Shown piece by piece: positions 31,957 to 40,975 of a stretch of 64,000 nt of DNA. Under the pieces are notes generated by a model that made no database searches, was not told where the DNA came from, and worked only from the letters and a program-made list of their open reading frames with translations. Made by a program: the position numbers and the translations under genes. Every line of letters starts with the position of its first letter. Position 1 is the stretch's first letter. The stretch is from positions 248,001-312,000 of the forward strand of contig JAFKFL010000010.1 in NCBI GenBank assembly GCA_017308235.1. Reading direction: 5' to 3'. Origin of the DNA: Alphaproteobacteria bacterium (lineage in GTDB: Bacteria; Pseudomonadota; Alphaproteobacteria; Reyranellales; Reyranellaceae).

Positions 31957-32526
31957 TCAGCCGCGTCGAGCGGGCCGATCCTTCAGGGTGAGCGGCAGGC
32001 CCGCGGTCATCAGGATCACACGGTCGGCTCGCTCGGCCATCCGCATATTCAATCGCCCCTGGGCATCGCGAAAAGCCCGGCCGAGCGGCGTTTCGGGCAC
32101 GATTCCCAGCCCCACCTCGTTGCTCACGAAAACCACCGGCGGGGCAATTCCCTCCAGCGCCAAGACCAGTTCGTCCACCGTATGGTCGACGTCCGCGCCG
32201 GCATGCATGAGGTTCGAGAGCCAGAGGGTCAGACAATCCACAAGGACCGGCTCGCCGCGGGCGACGCATCCCTGGATTGCCTCGCCGAGCTTCAGCGGCT
32301 CCTCGATCGTGGTCCATGTCCCGCCACGACGCGTGCGATGGGCCATGATCCGAGTCGCCATCTCGACATCGCCGGCCTCAGCCGTGGCGATGTAGACGGC
32401 GGGCCGGGGTGCCGCGCCAAATAGGGTGCCGGCCACCAGCTTTTCGGCATGGGTGCTTTTTCCCGAACGTGCCCCCCCGAGCACCAGACTGACCGGCGGC
32501 AGCGAGAGAGACGGCGCGTGCTCCAT
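31957..32526 (-). CDS. cobU: Adenosylcobinamide kinase / guanylyltransferase
   Basis: The 189-residue bifunctional enzyme (CobU/CobP) phosphorylates adenosylcobinamide and then adds GMP, the first step of nucleotide-loop assembly. The P-loop GGARSGKST lies at residues 17-25. Other family stretches are YIATAEAGDVEMATRI, CLTLWLSNLM and FVSNEVGLGIVPETPLGRAFRD. Its ATG overlaps the stop of the methyltransferase gene (TGATG), so translation is coupled. It is the last gene of the minus-strand cob cluster. Confidence 0.96.
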   Translation of the reverse strand: MEHAPSLSLPPVSLVLGGARSGKSTHAEKLVAGTLFGAAPRPAVYIATAEAGDVEMATRIMAHRTRRGGTWTTIEEPLKLGEAIQGCVARGEPVLVDCLTLWLSNLMHAGADVDHTVDELVLALEGIAPPVVFVSNEVGLGIVPETPLGRAFRDAQGRLNMRMAERADRVILMTAGLPLTLKDRPARRG

Positions 32527-33368
32527 CAGCCGGGCTGCGCGCTGACGAGCCAGCAGGCGCCGCCCAGGCGCACGCCTTCTGCCGTCGCATGGGGGCGCAA
32601 CGCTTCGCCGATCGCCTGTTTGGCTTTCTCGATCTGAGCCGGTTCGGCGTTGGCGAACGCACGCGCGATCGGCCCGAACTTGCCGATATTGTCGAGCACG
32701 GTCGGGATATCGGGACCAAGCGGCACGGTCCGGTCGAGCGGACGAAAAGAGGGGCTCGCAAATCCCGCCTCGGTCAGGATGCGCTCGACCCGCGTCCGGT
32801 CGCCGAAGGAATACTGGCCGGGATCCTCAGGCCCCGGACGCTCCATCGGCGGCAGGAATGGCATCGCGGCACGCATCGGCACCAGCCCCCAGGGATTCTC
32901 CTGCGGCGTGCGCCAGCAAAGGAACACCAGGCGACCCATCGGCCGGAGCGCGCGGCGGAGATTGCGAAAGGCCTGCACCGGCTCGGCAAAGAACATGACG
33001 CCGAAACGCGAGAAGAGGAGATCGAAGGCTGCTGTCTCGAAGCCGTAGGTCGCGGCATCGCCGACTTCGAACGTGGCATTGGCAAGCGTGCGCGCACGTG
33101 CGGCGGAAACCAGGACCTCCGAGATGTCGACGCCCAGCACATGACCCGTATCCCGAACGGCTCGTGCCAGCGCTTCGCTCGTCTCACCGGTGCCGCAACC
33201 GACGTCGAGCACTTTCTCACCAGGCTTTGCCGCCGCTGCGGTCAGCACATCGTCACTGAATCCCGCGATGCTGCGCTGGATCCGTTCGAAGGCCGCGAGC
33301 CAGGCCTGGCCGCCCTGCCCGTTCCAATAGGCTGCCTGCTCGGCTGCGAGCTCTTCACGCGTCTTCAT
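32526..33368 (-). CDS. Class I SAM-dependent methyltransferase within the cob cluster
   Basis: The 280-residue protein has the SAM-binding motif VLDVGCGTGETSEALAR (from residue 53), a post-I acidic end GVDIS and the motif AAFDLLFSRFGVMFF, typical of Methyltransf_11/25 enzymes. It is coupled on both sides: its start overlaps the phosphatase stop by four bases and its stop overlaps the cobU start. None of the known late cobalamin steps needs this type of enzyme, so its substrate is unknown. It does not resemble the tetrapyrrole methylases of the corrin ring. Confidence 0.88.
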   Translation of the reverse strand: MKTREELAAEQAAYWNGQGGQAWLAAFERIQRSIAGFSDDVLTAAAAKPGEKVLDVGCGTGETSEALARAVRDTGHVLGVDISEVLVSAARARTLANATFEVGDAATYGFETAAFDLLFSRFGVMFFAEPVQAFRNLRRALRPMGRLVFLCWRTPQENPWGLVPMRAAMPFLPPMERPGPEDPGQYSFGDRTRVERILTEAGFASPSFRPLDRTVPLGPDIPTVLDNIGKFGPIARAFANAEPAQIEKAKQAIGEALRPHATAEGVRLGGACWLVSAQPG

Positions 33369-34039
33369 GCTTTGCTCGCCGCAGCATGCGCCTTCACGAC
33401 CTGGCGCGGCATGTAGTTGGTGAAGGCTACGCGCCAGGCGTGGGCCGGATCGGCTTGCTCGAAATGCTCGATCAACGTGATCGAGACATTCTCGATCTCG
33501 AAGCGAACGGCCGCCTCGGGATGCATATTGAAGGCGTGGGCGAGGGCCGCACGGATCGTGCCGCCGTGAGCCGTCGCTACGATATCTCGGCCACGATACT
33601 TCTCGGTGAGGCGCTCGATGCTACGCACCGTGCGATCGCGCAGGTCGACGAAACTTTCGCCGCCGGGCGGCCGCATCTCCGGTGGTCCCAGCCAGAAGAG
33701 ATGATTGCTGCCGTGATTTTCCGCGATCTCGGCATAGGTGAGACCTTGCCAGGAACCGAAATGTTGCTCGGCGAGGTCGGGATCGATCAGCACCTCGCCG
33801 AAGTCCGCACCATGCGTACCGAGGTTTTCCGCCGTCTTGCGTGCCCGTAGAAGATTGGACGAATACCAGACGGCTCCCTTGGGCAGCAGCGCTGCCTGGT
33901 GCTTGAACAGCGCGTCGTTGCTGATATCGCAATCCTTGTCGGTCTGGCCGTAACAGCGGCCCTCGGGATTGGGGACCGGCGCGTGGCGGACCCACCACCA
34001 GCGCGTGATCGATCCGGTGATCTGGGCTCCTGTCGCCAT
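33365..34039 (-). CDS. Histidine phosphatase (probable alpha-ribazole phosphatase, CobC-like)
   Basis: The 224-residue phosphatase has the RHG-type nucleophile His19 in WVRHAPVPNPEG, the arginine region SNLLRARKTAENL, and the second histidine in ATAHGGTIRAAL. In the cob context the likely job is to dephosphorylate alpha-ribazole phosphate or cobalamin phosphate (CobC role). That role is inferred from its position between cobS and the methyltransferase; the family covers many substrates. Confidence 0.82.
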   Translation of the reverse strand: MATGAQITGSITRWWWVRHAPVPNPEGRCYGQTDKDCDISNDALFKHQAALLPKGAVWYSSNLLRARKTAENLGTHGADFGEVLIDPDLAEQHFGSWQGLTYAEIAENHGSNHLFWLGPPEMRPPGGESFVDLRDRTVRSIERLTEKYRGRDIVATAHGGTIRAALAHAFNMHPEAAVRFEIENVSITLIEHFEQADPAHAWRVAFTNYMPRQVVKAHAAASKA

Positions 34040-34078
34040 CGCTACTCCTCGATACTGCTTGCTTGCGTCGCGGCCTTC

Positions 34079-34894
34079 TTAATGGGCGATCAGCAGTGCC
34101 GCCACCACCAGAAACGCAAGCTCAGCCATCTGCTGGATCGCGCCCAGCGTATCGCCGGTATAACCGCCGATGCGCTCGGCAATCCAGCGCGAGGCAAACC
34201 AAGTCACGGCAACGGCCGCCACCGGGGCCAAAATCGCCGCCCCCAACCCCTTGCCGACCAGCAGCACGAAAGCCAGCGCCGCGCCGACGCCGATCGCCAG
34301 CCAAACGTCATTGTCGGTGGGTTTGCCGGCCTGGGCACCTAGCCCATCTTGACGGACCGATGAATAGGCCAGCAGCGGATAGGCGAGCACGGCGCGCGAA
34401 AGAGCATGCGCGGCGATCAGCACCACCAGGCCCGTGCCGCCCGAAAATTGAGCAAGGCACGCCACCTTGATCAGTACCGAAAGCGCCAATGCCAGCACGC
34501 CAAAGGTGCCGTTGCGGCTGTCGCGCATGATCTCGAGCCGTCGCGGCGGTTCCAGGGCATGCGGGCCAAGCCCGTCGGCAGTATCGGCCAAGCCGTCCTC
34601 GTGCAGGGCCCGTGTAAGCAGCACAGCCGCTCCCACCGCAAGCACAGCCGCGAGCCAACTCGGCCCCTCGATGCCGCGCACGACCCCGAACACCAGCCCC
34701 GCCGCAAGACCGACCGCGGCGCCGACGAACGGCAGTACGGGCAGGACTTCGGCCAGCGGCCAGCGGGGCGCGTCGGTGACAAGCCTCACACCGGTGAAGA
34801 AGGACACCTGCTCCTTGAAGGCCTGCAGCCAGTCGTCGAACGACGAAGGGCGGCCGGCCGGAATGGGGTCCGGGGACTCGTTGGGGCTGGTCAT
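34079..34894 (-). CDS. cobS: Adenosylcobinamide-GDP ribazoletransferase (cobalamin synthase)
   Basis: This 271-residue membrane enzyme joins alpha-ribazole to adenosylcobinamide-GDP. The family motifs are TRALHEDGLADTADGLG, followed by LEIMRDSRNGTFGVLAL, with several hydrophobic segments after it. It is divergent from cobT across only 33 bases, so the two promoters must overlap the coding sequences or be very compact. No cobalamin riboswitch fits in that space. Confidence 0.96.
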   Translation of the reverse strand: MTSPNESPDPIPAGRPSSFDDWLQAFKEQVSFFTGVRLVTDAPRWPLAEVLPVLPFVGAAVGLAAGLVFGVVRGIEGPSWLAAVLAVGAAVLLTRALHEDGLADTADGLGPHALEPPRRLEIMRDSRNGTFGVLALALSVLIKVACLAQFSGGTGLVVLIAAHALSRAVLAYPLLAYSSVRQDGLGAQAGKPTDNDVWLAIGVGAALAFVLLVGKGLGAAILAPVAAVAVTWFASRWIAERIGGYTGDTLGAIQQMAELAFLVVAALLIAH

Positions 34895-34927
34895 GGCAAA
34901 GCAAATATAGGATGGTCCGCGCCCTCA

Positions 34928-35953
34928 ATGAACGCCTGCCCCGCTACTTTTGACGAAATGCGCCGCGTCCTGCGCGACCTGCCGGGACCCGACCTCGACG
35001 CGCAAACCGAGATCGTCCAGCGGCAGGCCGTGCTCACCAAGCCCACGGGATCGCTGGGTCGCCTCGAGGAAATCGCGGAATGGCTGGGGTGCTGGCAAGG
35101 CCGCGCGCATCCCAGGATCGAGCGGCCACGCGTGGTAGTTTTTGCCGGAGCGCACGGTGTGGCACGGCGCGGTGTTTCCGCCTACCCGCCGGAAGTCACG
35201 CAGCAGATGGTGCAGAACTTCCTCAAGGGAGGTGCTGCGATCAACCAGCTTGCCGCCGCCATCGATGCCGATCTGCGCATCTACGAGCTCGACCTCGAGC
35301 ATCCCACCGAGGATTTCACCCAGGCGCCCGCCATGAGCGAAGAGCGTGCTTCCCGAGCCATGGCATACGGCATGATGGCGGCCGAGCCTGGCATCGATGT
35401 GCTGTGCCTGGGCGAGATGGGCATCGCCAATACCACCAGCGCCGCCGCTCTGTGCGCCGCGTTGTTCGGCGGGACGGGAGCCGATTGGGCAGGCCCTGGC
35501 ACCGGCGTCAGCGGATCGACCCTCGCGCGCAAGATCGCTGTGATCGACGAGGCACTTGCGCGACACAAGCAAGCGATCGACGCGCACGATCCTTTGATGC
35601 TGCTGGCGGCCTTCGGCGGCGAGGAATTTGCAGCCATCGCCGGCGCGGTGCTGGCCGCGCGCCGAGGCCGCATTCCCGTGCTGCTCGATGGCTACGCCTG
35701 CACGGCGGCGGCAGCGGTGCTCCATGCGATCGACCGCCGAGCGCTCGACCATTGCCGCGTCGCCCATCGCTCCGTCGAGCCCGGCCACACGCGCCTGCTC
35801 GAGGCGATCGGCCAACGCCCGTTGCTCGAGCTCGACATGCGGTTGGGTGAAGCGTCCGCCGCGGCGCTTGCCGTGCCGATCCTCAAGGCAGCGGCGGCCT
35901 GCCACAATGGCATGGCCACCTTTGCCGAGGCCGGCGTCAGCGGAAAAACATAG
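34928..35953 (+). CDS. cobT: Nicotinate-nucleotide--dimethylbenzimidazole phosphoribosyltransferase
   Basis: The 341-residue enzyme makes alpha-ribazole phosphate from dimethylbenzimidazole and nicotinate mononucleotide. The sequence matches CobT throughout: LTKPTGSLGRLEEIAEWLG, FAGAHGVARRGVSAYP, GEMGIANTTSAAAL and the C-terminal LDMRLGEASAAALA, which carries the catalytic glutamate region. The ATG at 34928 fits the usual N-terminus; a much longer open frame upstream runs antisense to cobS. It is convergent with the CMD gene, with a three-base gap. Confidence 0.97.
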   Translation: MNACPATFDEMRRVLRDLPGPDLDAQTEIVQRQAVLTKPTGSLGRLEEIAEWLGCWQGRAHPRIERPRVVVFAGAHGVARRGVSAYPPEVTQQMVQNFLKGGAAINQLAAAIDADLRIYELDLEHPTEDFTQAPAMSEERASRAMAYGMMAAEPGIDVLCLGEMGIANTTSAAALCAALFGGTGADWAGPGTGVSGSTLARKIAVIDEALARHKQAIDAHDPLMLLAAFGGEEFAAIAGAVLAARRGRIPVLLDGYACTAAAAVLHAIDRRALDHCRVAHRSVEPGHTRLLEAIGQRPLLELDMRLGEASAAALAVPILKAAAACHNGMATFAEAGVSGKT

Positions 35954-35956
35954 CTT

Positions 35957-36517
35957 TCAGCGCCCCTTGGCCGCCGGCAGGAAATCGTCGAGCGGGACGC
36001 CGAAGCTGTTGAGCGCCCAGGAGACAAGATTGTACTGGCCGACGGTGAAGACCGCGTCCATGAGCTGCTCGGTCGAATAGCTCTTGGCGAGCGTGGCCCA
36101 GGTCGCGTCCGAGACCACGGAATTCTCGTAAAGATCGTCGACGGCCTGCATCAGGGCCGCTTCCTTCTCGTCCCAGCCCGCGGCCTTTGGTCCTTCCTTG
36201 ATGCGCGCGATGTCGGCGTCGCTTAGTCCGCCGCGCTTGGCAATCAGCTCGTGCTGGGCAAATTCATACTCGGCCTGGTTCAGCCAGCCGATGCGCAGGA
36301 TCAGGAGCTCGCGATCGCGGAACGGCAGCGTCTGCTTGCCCAGGATATGGCCGGCAAACGGCGTCCACCGCTTCACCAGCTTGGGGTGATGGGCCAGGAC
36401 CTTGAAGATATTGAAGACACGGCCGTTCATGGCGTTCTTCTCGACCGTTTCGCGGTCCTCGGCCGTCAGGGTCGAAAGATCGCGCATCGAAAGACGCTGC
36501 TTGCGCTGGATCATCAT
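35957..36517 (-). CDS. Carboxymuconolactone decarboxylase family protein
   Basis: The 186-residue CMD/AhpD-like protein shows RDRELLILRIGWLNQAEYEFAQHELIAKRGGLSDADI, the usual helix pair, with GAGGAGGAAGC ahead of the ATG at 36517. The two redox cysteines of AhpD are absent at the Cys-x-x-Cys position (it reads NQAEYEFAQH), so thiol peroxidase activity is unlikely. A gamma-carboxymuconolactone decarboxylase or another activity remains possible. The final substrate is unknown. Confidence 0.85.
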   Translation of the reverse strand: MMIQRKQRLSMRDLSTLTAEDRETVEKNAMNGRVFNIFKVLAHHPKLVKRWTPFAGHILGKQTLPFRDRELLILRIGWLNQAEYEFAQHELIAKRGGLSDADIARIKEGPKAAGWDEKEAALMQAVDDLYENSVVSDATWATLAKSYSTEQLMDAVFTVGQYNLVSWALNSFGVPLDDFLPAAKGR

Positions 36518-36555
36518 GCTTCCTCCTCGGTCGCAGCGTAACATGATGGGGTCGC

Positions 36556-39500
36556 ATGTCCTTCGCCCTCTATCGACGCAAGTTTCTCACCGCGGGAACG
36601 GCTCTGGCTACGACTCCCGTGGCCGCGCGCGCACAGCGGCGCGAAGACACGCTCGAGATCGGGGCAGCCGAAGCCGCGACCATCGATGGCCGGCAGTGGG
36701 ATACACCCATCGTCGGCGGCAACACAGTCGACGCGGTCCACCGCTCGGTGCTTCTGCGCTTCCCCACGGCGGCCAACGAGATCGGTGACTTCCTGCGCGC
36801 AGGCCGGGTTCTGGTCCGGACCGAGCTGTTGCTCGCCTATGGCGGCTACGAGATCGTGCCTGACGGCTACCTTTGCCGGGAGAGCCTGGGACGCAAACTC
36901 TGGACAGAAGATCCGCCGAGCTGGCACGTCGAGGCTTTCCCGTTGCTTCGTCCGTGGGTCGCCGATGGCAAGCTTGGTCCCACTTTCAACGCCAGCGAGA
37001 ATGGCCGGCACTACTGGGGCCGTTTTGGCGCGACGGACGGGACGCACGATCGCCTATTCGGAGCATTGGAACCGCAGGAGCTCTCAACAGGAGCCCGCGA
37101 GGCTCGGTTCGATATCACGCCACTTCTCGCGACCGCCATCGTCGAGCGTGAGCCCGGAGCGCGGCTGTTCTGGCTGCAGCACAGCGGCTTCCTGCTGCGC
37201 AAGGTCGAGACCTACGACACACGCTATCGCGAACTCGGCAGCGCCTACGAATGGGCCATGCCAACGGGCGGCCACGGACTTCGCTTTACCGCACCGCGTC
37301 TGATCCTGACCGGACGTCGCACGGATGCGGCCGTCTCGATCGTGTTGCCCCCGGACTGGAAACCTTTCGCACCCGACAATTCATCGCCGTCCGCCGTCAT
37401 GCTGACGGCAGAGCAGGCCGTGGAACGTGGACGTTACGCGATGCAGCTTCAGGGCGACCGCCCCGAGTGGCAGATCAAGCACATCGCGGAGTTGCAGCAT
37501 GCAGGCGGCGACAATGTCACTGCACTTACCAAATCCCAGGACGACAAGAGTTACAGAGGCTATCTCGATCAACTTCGTGCGCTGCTTGCCATGCCGCCGC
37601 GCTACTGGGTGGGATGGGAAATCGCGGACTATCTTCTGATCTGGTACCAGCTGCGCGACCTGCTGCCGGCGCCCATGCAAGACCATCTGAAGGCCTATTG
37701 GCGCGCCTGGCTGCAGCCCGACCTCGCCACCGACGCCTTCGTTCATCCGCAAAGCGCCGATGCGATCGACTACTGGAAACGCAATCGCGACTGGCGCGGC
37801 CGCGCCTCGTTCTTCCGTGACGGCTACAATTTCGCGGTCAGCACCCAGAACTTCAATCACACCGCGGCGATGGGCGCTCTGCTGGGTGGCGCCATGATCG
37901 AGTCGGAACGTGCGATGGCAGACGGCCGGCATGGACTGGAAATGTTGCCGTTGCGCTTCTGGGGTTTCCAGGACGGCAGCACTCAAGAGATCCTCGATCA
38001 CTACTATCTGTCGATCACACTCAGCGGCCAGAAGATGTTCGCCGATTTCGCGCCGCTGCCGGTAGATCGGCTGATGGGTCGGATCCTGGTGGACCGCACC
38101 ATGGAGATGCTGATCACCCTCTACCATCCGAGCCTGCGCCGCTTCGTGTCGTCATCCAATCGTGCACGGCTTGCCGGTGTGCTGGTCGAGCAGGACGGTA
38201 TCTATGGCGCACTGCATACCGTCTCGAAGGAAGGCGCTGTGAAGTATGCCGACCAGCCGGCAGATGCGACGGTGCAAGGCCTGCCGGTCTGGGGTTACGA
38301 TTTTCCGCCGGGGCGCGTGGCGCTTCAAAGTTCGCATCAGCCGTGGGCGCCGTCCTGGGTTTCGGGCCTGATTGACGACAAACCGGTGCCGTTCGAGGAA
38401 ACGGCGACGGATACGACCCGCGGTCTTTTCAGACCGCCTCTCTGGCGCCGCAGCTTTCTCGGCCGCTGGCATGGGCTTGCCAGCACCGATATCCGCGGCG
38501 GCACCGTCGACTTGATCGGTCAGTGGGTGCGGAGTCCAAGCAGATCGACCACGCTTGAGGATCTCGGCACCCTCACGGCCCTCTATGCCGCAAACCAGCT
38601 CGATCTCGCGACCACACGTGAAGGCATACTTCCGCAAGCAGGCCTGCTCCTCACCTATCAAAGCCGCAACCGCGCCATCGTCTTCGCCACGCCGCATGCC
38701 AACCGCGATCGCCTGATGGAAGCGATCGGCAAATCAGGGCTTTCGCAGCTCGCGACCGTGATCGGCCTTTGGAACTTTGCGAAGACAAGAGACTGGGAGA
38801 TCTATGCCGATGGTCGCCGGATCGATTCCTTTCCGGCACGATTGAACGGCAAACAGCGCATCCTGATTCGCGACGGCGTGACCTATCTCGCGCTCCTGCC
38901 ATTGCCAGCCAGCGACCTCGGCCGCGACGCCGAGATCGAGATCGGTCCCGGCGGTGGCGGCAAGGCCGATCCGACCGGCGCCGAGATCGCGCCGGCGCTT
39001 ATCGTCTCGATCTTCAACCTGAAGCGCGAGAGGCCGATTGCGGCGAGCGACCTCGATCTCGACGCGATCGCCCGCCGTACCTACGGCGGCTTCGTGCTGG
39101 AGATGGGTGATCAGGAACAGCATGGCAGCTTCGAGGCGTTCGTCCGCTACATCGGGGCCAACGAACTCACCGCCGTCTGGAATAACGATCACCGCCTGAT
39201 GCAAGTGTCCTACAGGAGCGGCAACGACCTGATGGAGGCCGGTTTCAGCCCCGACTTCGCACAGCCCGCCGAACGCCATTTCGCACTGGAGCCGGGTCAG
39301 CAGGAGAAGGCCATTCCCTATCGCCGGCTGAACGGCCAGTGGCCCTATCTGCCGGAAGGACTGGAACGCGACACGACGTGGTCTCAGCAGGGAACGACGG
39401 GACGTCTTGAGAAGAACGGCGCGGTCCTCACGGCCGAGCCCGGACGCAAAGCCTATCTCCTCGCCGATCCCGAGAGCGGCGCTGTCGTCGGTTACAACCC

Positions 39501-39768
39501 CCTGCCCGATCCGCAGGCATTCACCTTGACGACACACGATGGCGTCACCTTGCGCGCCGATGGCAATGTCGGCTTGTTGCGCGCAGAGTATCGGCTATGG
39601 GCGCATGAATTCGACATCACCCACGCCCTGAAGCCCGATCAACGAGTTGAAGATTTCGCGAGGACGTTCAGCGTCTCTGGCCTAGAGGCAGCACCGCGCG
39701 TTACCGTGAATGGACGCAGCGTCGACTGCCGAAAAGTCGGGGCCACCTTCCAGTTCCCAACCCTGTGA
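36556..39768 (+). CDS. Large Tat-exported protein of unknown function
   Basis: This 1070-residue protein starts with a twin-arginine signal (YRRKFLTAG at residues 6-14, then ATTPVAARAQ). Three parts can be guessed. First is a beta-rich N-terminal part (residues 30-270) with RSVLLRFPTAANEIGDFL and RVLVRTELLLAYGGYE, reminiscent of DNRLRE-type carbohydrate-binding modules. A helical middle follows (280-640) with many aromatic residues and NFAVSTQNFNHTAAMGALLGG. The C-terminal part is beta-rich (650-1070). The helical-toroid plus beta-sandwich order recalls polysaccharide lyases, but no catalytic signature was recognised. It is followed four bases later by an exported aldo/keto reductase. Confidence 0.7.
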   Translation: MSFALYRRKFLTAGTALATTPVAARAQRREDTLEIGAAEAATIDGRQWDTPIVGGNTVDAVHRSVLLRFPTAANEIGDFLRAGRVLVRTELLLAYGGYEIVPDGYLCRESLGRKLWTEDPPSWHVEAFPLLRPWVADGKLGPTFNASENGRHYWGRFGATDGTHDRLFGALEPQELSTGAREARFDITPLLATAIVEREPGARLFWLQHSGFLLRKVETYDTRYRELGSAYEWAMPTGGHGLRFTAPRLILTGRRTDAAVSIVLPPDWKPFAPDNSSPSAVMLTAEQAVERGRYAMQLQGDRPEWQIKHIAELQHAGGDNVTALTKSQDDKSYRGYLDQLRALLAMPPRYWVGWEIADYLLIWYQLRDLLPAPMQDHLKAYWRAWLQPDLATDAFVHPQSADAIDYWKRNRDWRGRASFFRDGYNFAVSTQNFNHTAAMGALLGGAMIESERAMADGRHGLEMLPLRFWGFQDGSTQEILDHYYLSITLSGQKMFADFAPLPVDRLMGRILVDRTMEMLITLYHPSLRRFVSSSNRARLAGVLVEQDGIYGALHTVSKEGAVKYADQPADATVQGLPVWGYDFPPGRVALQSSHQPWAPSWVSGLIDDKPVPFEETATDTTRGLFRPPLWRRSFLGRWHGLASTDIRGGTVDLIGQWVRSPSRSTTLEDLGTLTALYAANQLDLATTREGILPQAGLLLTYQSRNRAIVFATPHANRDRLMEAIGKSGLSQLATVIGLWNFAKTRDWEIYADGRRIDSFPARLNGKQRILIRDGVTYLALLPLPASDLGRDAEIEIGPGGGGKADPTGAEIAPALIVSIFNLKRERPIAASDLDLDAIARRTYGGFVLEMGDQEQHGSFEAFVRYIGANELTAVWNNDHRLMQVSYRSGNDLMEAGFSPDFAQPAERHFALEPGQQEKAIPYRRLNGQWPYLPEGLERDTTWSQQGTTGRLEKNGAVLTAEPGRKAYLLADPESGAVVGYNPLPDPQAFTLTTHDGVTLRADGNVGLLRAEYRLWAHEFDITHALKPDQRVEDFARTFSVSGLEAAPRVTVNGRSVDCRKVGATFQFPTL

Positions 39769-39772
39769 TCCC

Positions 39773-40690
39773 ATGCCTCTCACCCAGCCTCTCACGCGCG
39801 CAGCCTTCCTCCAATTCGCCGGCGCCGCTCTCCTGAGCGGTCCCGTCGCTGCACAAACAGGAGCCCGCATGCAACGACGCAAGATTCCCGCCACCGGCGA
39901 GGAGTTGCCGGTGATCGGCTGCGGCACGTGGCAGACCTTCGACGTCGGCGCGAGCTCTGGCGAGCGGGCGCCGCTCGCCGAGGTGCTGCGCGTGCTGTTC
40001 GACGCGGGCGGCACCGCCATCGACAGCTCGCCGATGTACGGACGTGCCGAAGGAGTCGTGGGCGATCTGCTGGCGGCTTCCGGCGATCGCAACAAGGCAT
40101 TCCTCGCCACAAAGGTCTGGACCAGCGGCCGGCAAGCCGGCATCGACCAGATGCAGCGTTCCATGAATCTGCTGTGCACGGATCGTATCGACCTGATGCA
40201 GATCCACAACCTGGTCGACTGGCAAACGCATCTGCCGACCCTGCAGGCGTGGAAGAAGGAGGGCCGGGTTCGCCTGATTGGCGTCACCCACTACGCCGAA
40301 AGCGCGCATGACACGGTGCTGACCGTCCTGCAGCGCGCCAAGTTCGACTTCCTGCAGATCAACTACGCGATCGACGACCGTGGCGCCGAACGGCGCCTGC
40401 TGCCCTTCGCACGCGACAACGGCATCGCCGTAATGATCAATCAGCCGTTCGGTGGCGGCGGACTGTTGCGCAAGCTCGCCGGCCGCAAGCTGCCGTCATG
40501 GGCCGGCGAGATCGGCTGCACCAGCTGGGCCCAGATCCTGCTCAAGTTCGTGCTGGCCCATCCGGCCGTGACCTGCGCCATCCCCGGCACCAGCAAGCCC
40601 GAGCATATGCGCGACAACGCCCAGGCGGGGCTTGGTGCCTTCCCCGACGCTGCCTTGCTCAAGCGCATGACAGCAGAGATTGCGGCTTAA
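39773..40690 (+). CDS. Aldo/keto reductase with N-terminal export signal
   Basis: The 305-residue protein has a hydrophobic N-terminal leader (RAAFLQFAGAALLSGPVAAQ) before the AKR barrel. The catalytic set is visible: Asp and Tyr in AIDSSPMYG, Lys in ATKVW, and His in QIHN. AKRs normally use NADPH in the cytoplasm; a version with a signal, translated right after a Tat-exported protein, is unusual. The leader lacks a clear RR pair, so the export route is uncertain. Confidence 0.85.
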   Translation: MPLTQPLTRAAFLQFAGAALLSGPVAAQTGARMQRRKIPATGEELPVIGCGTWQTFDVGASSGERAPLAEVLRVLFDAGGTAIDSSPMYGRAEGVVGDLLAASGDRNKAFLATKVWTSGRQAGIDQMQRSMNLLCTDRIDLMQIHNLVDWQTHLPTLQAWKKEGRVRLIGVTHYAESAHDTVLTVLQRAKFDFLQINYAIDDRGAERRLLPFARDNGIAVMINQPFGGGGLLRKLAGRKLPSWAGEIGCTSWAQILLKFVLAHPAVTCAIPGTSKPEHMRDNAQAGLGAFPDAALLKRMTAEIAA

Positions 40691-40975
40691 GCGGGCCAAG
40701 AGAGCCGTCAACCCCCTACAACCTCCGATGTTCTTTTTGTGTCGTTTATTTTTGCGCGTCGTTGGAACGACGGCCTCTAGATCAGACGGTGTACGATCGT
40801 CCGGCCTAAATCATTGAAATCCTTTAGCTGTCTCCAGTTAGGCGACAGCCTCCTGAAAGCCCCGCACGCGACAACGGTTCTCTACCCATCGGTTGTAGAG
40901 TGATGTATTTTGCCATCGGGGCATGGAGTAACCGCGAACTCGACTGAACGCGCTCGCGGATGGGGAGATGGTTTC
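40691..40975. other. Intergenic region with three hairpins before the secreted protease
   Basis: This 285-base gap has no convincing ORF. It contains a palindrome CGTCGTT-GG-AACGACG (40757-40772), a stem GCTGTC/GACAGC (40827-40832 with 40844-40849), and a stem CTCTAC/GTAGAG (40880-40885 with 40895-40900). It is richer in T and A than its surroundings. The hairpins could end the upstream operon or regulate the protease operon. Several short frames here break off quickly. Confidence 0.4.

Noticed and set aside
34895..34927. Cobalamin riboswitch between cobS and cobT
   Set aside because: The gap is 33 bases, far too short for the riboswitch, and no B12-box-like sequence was seen in it.
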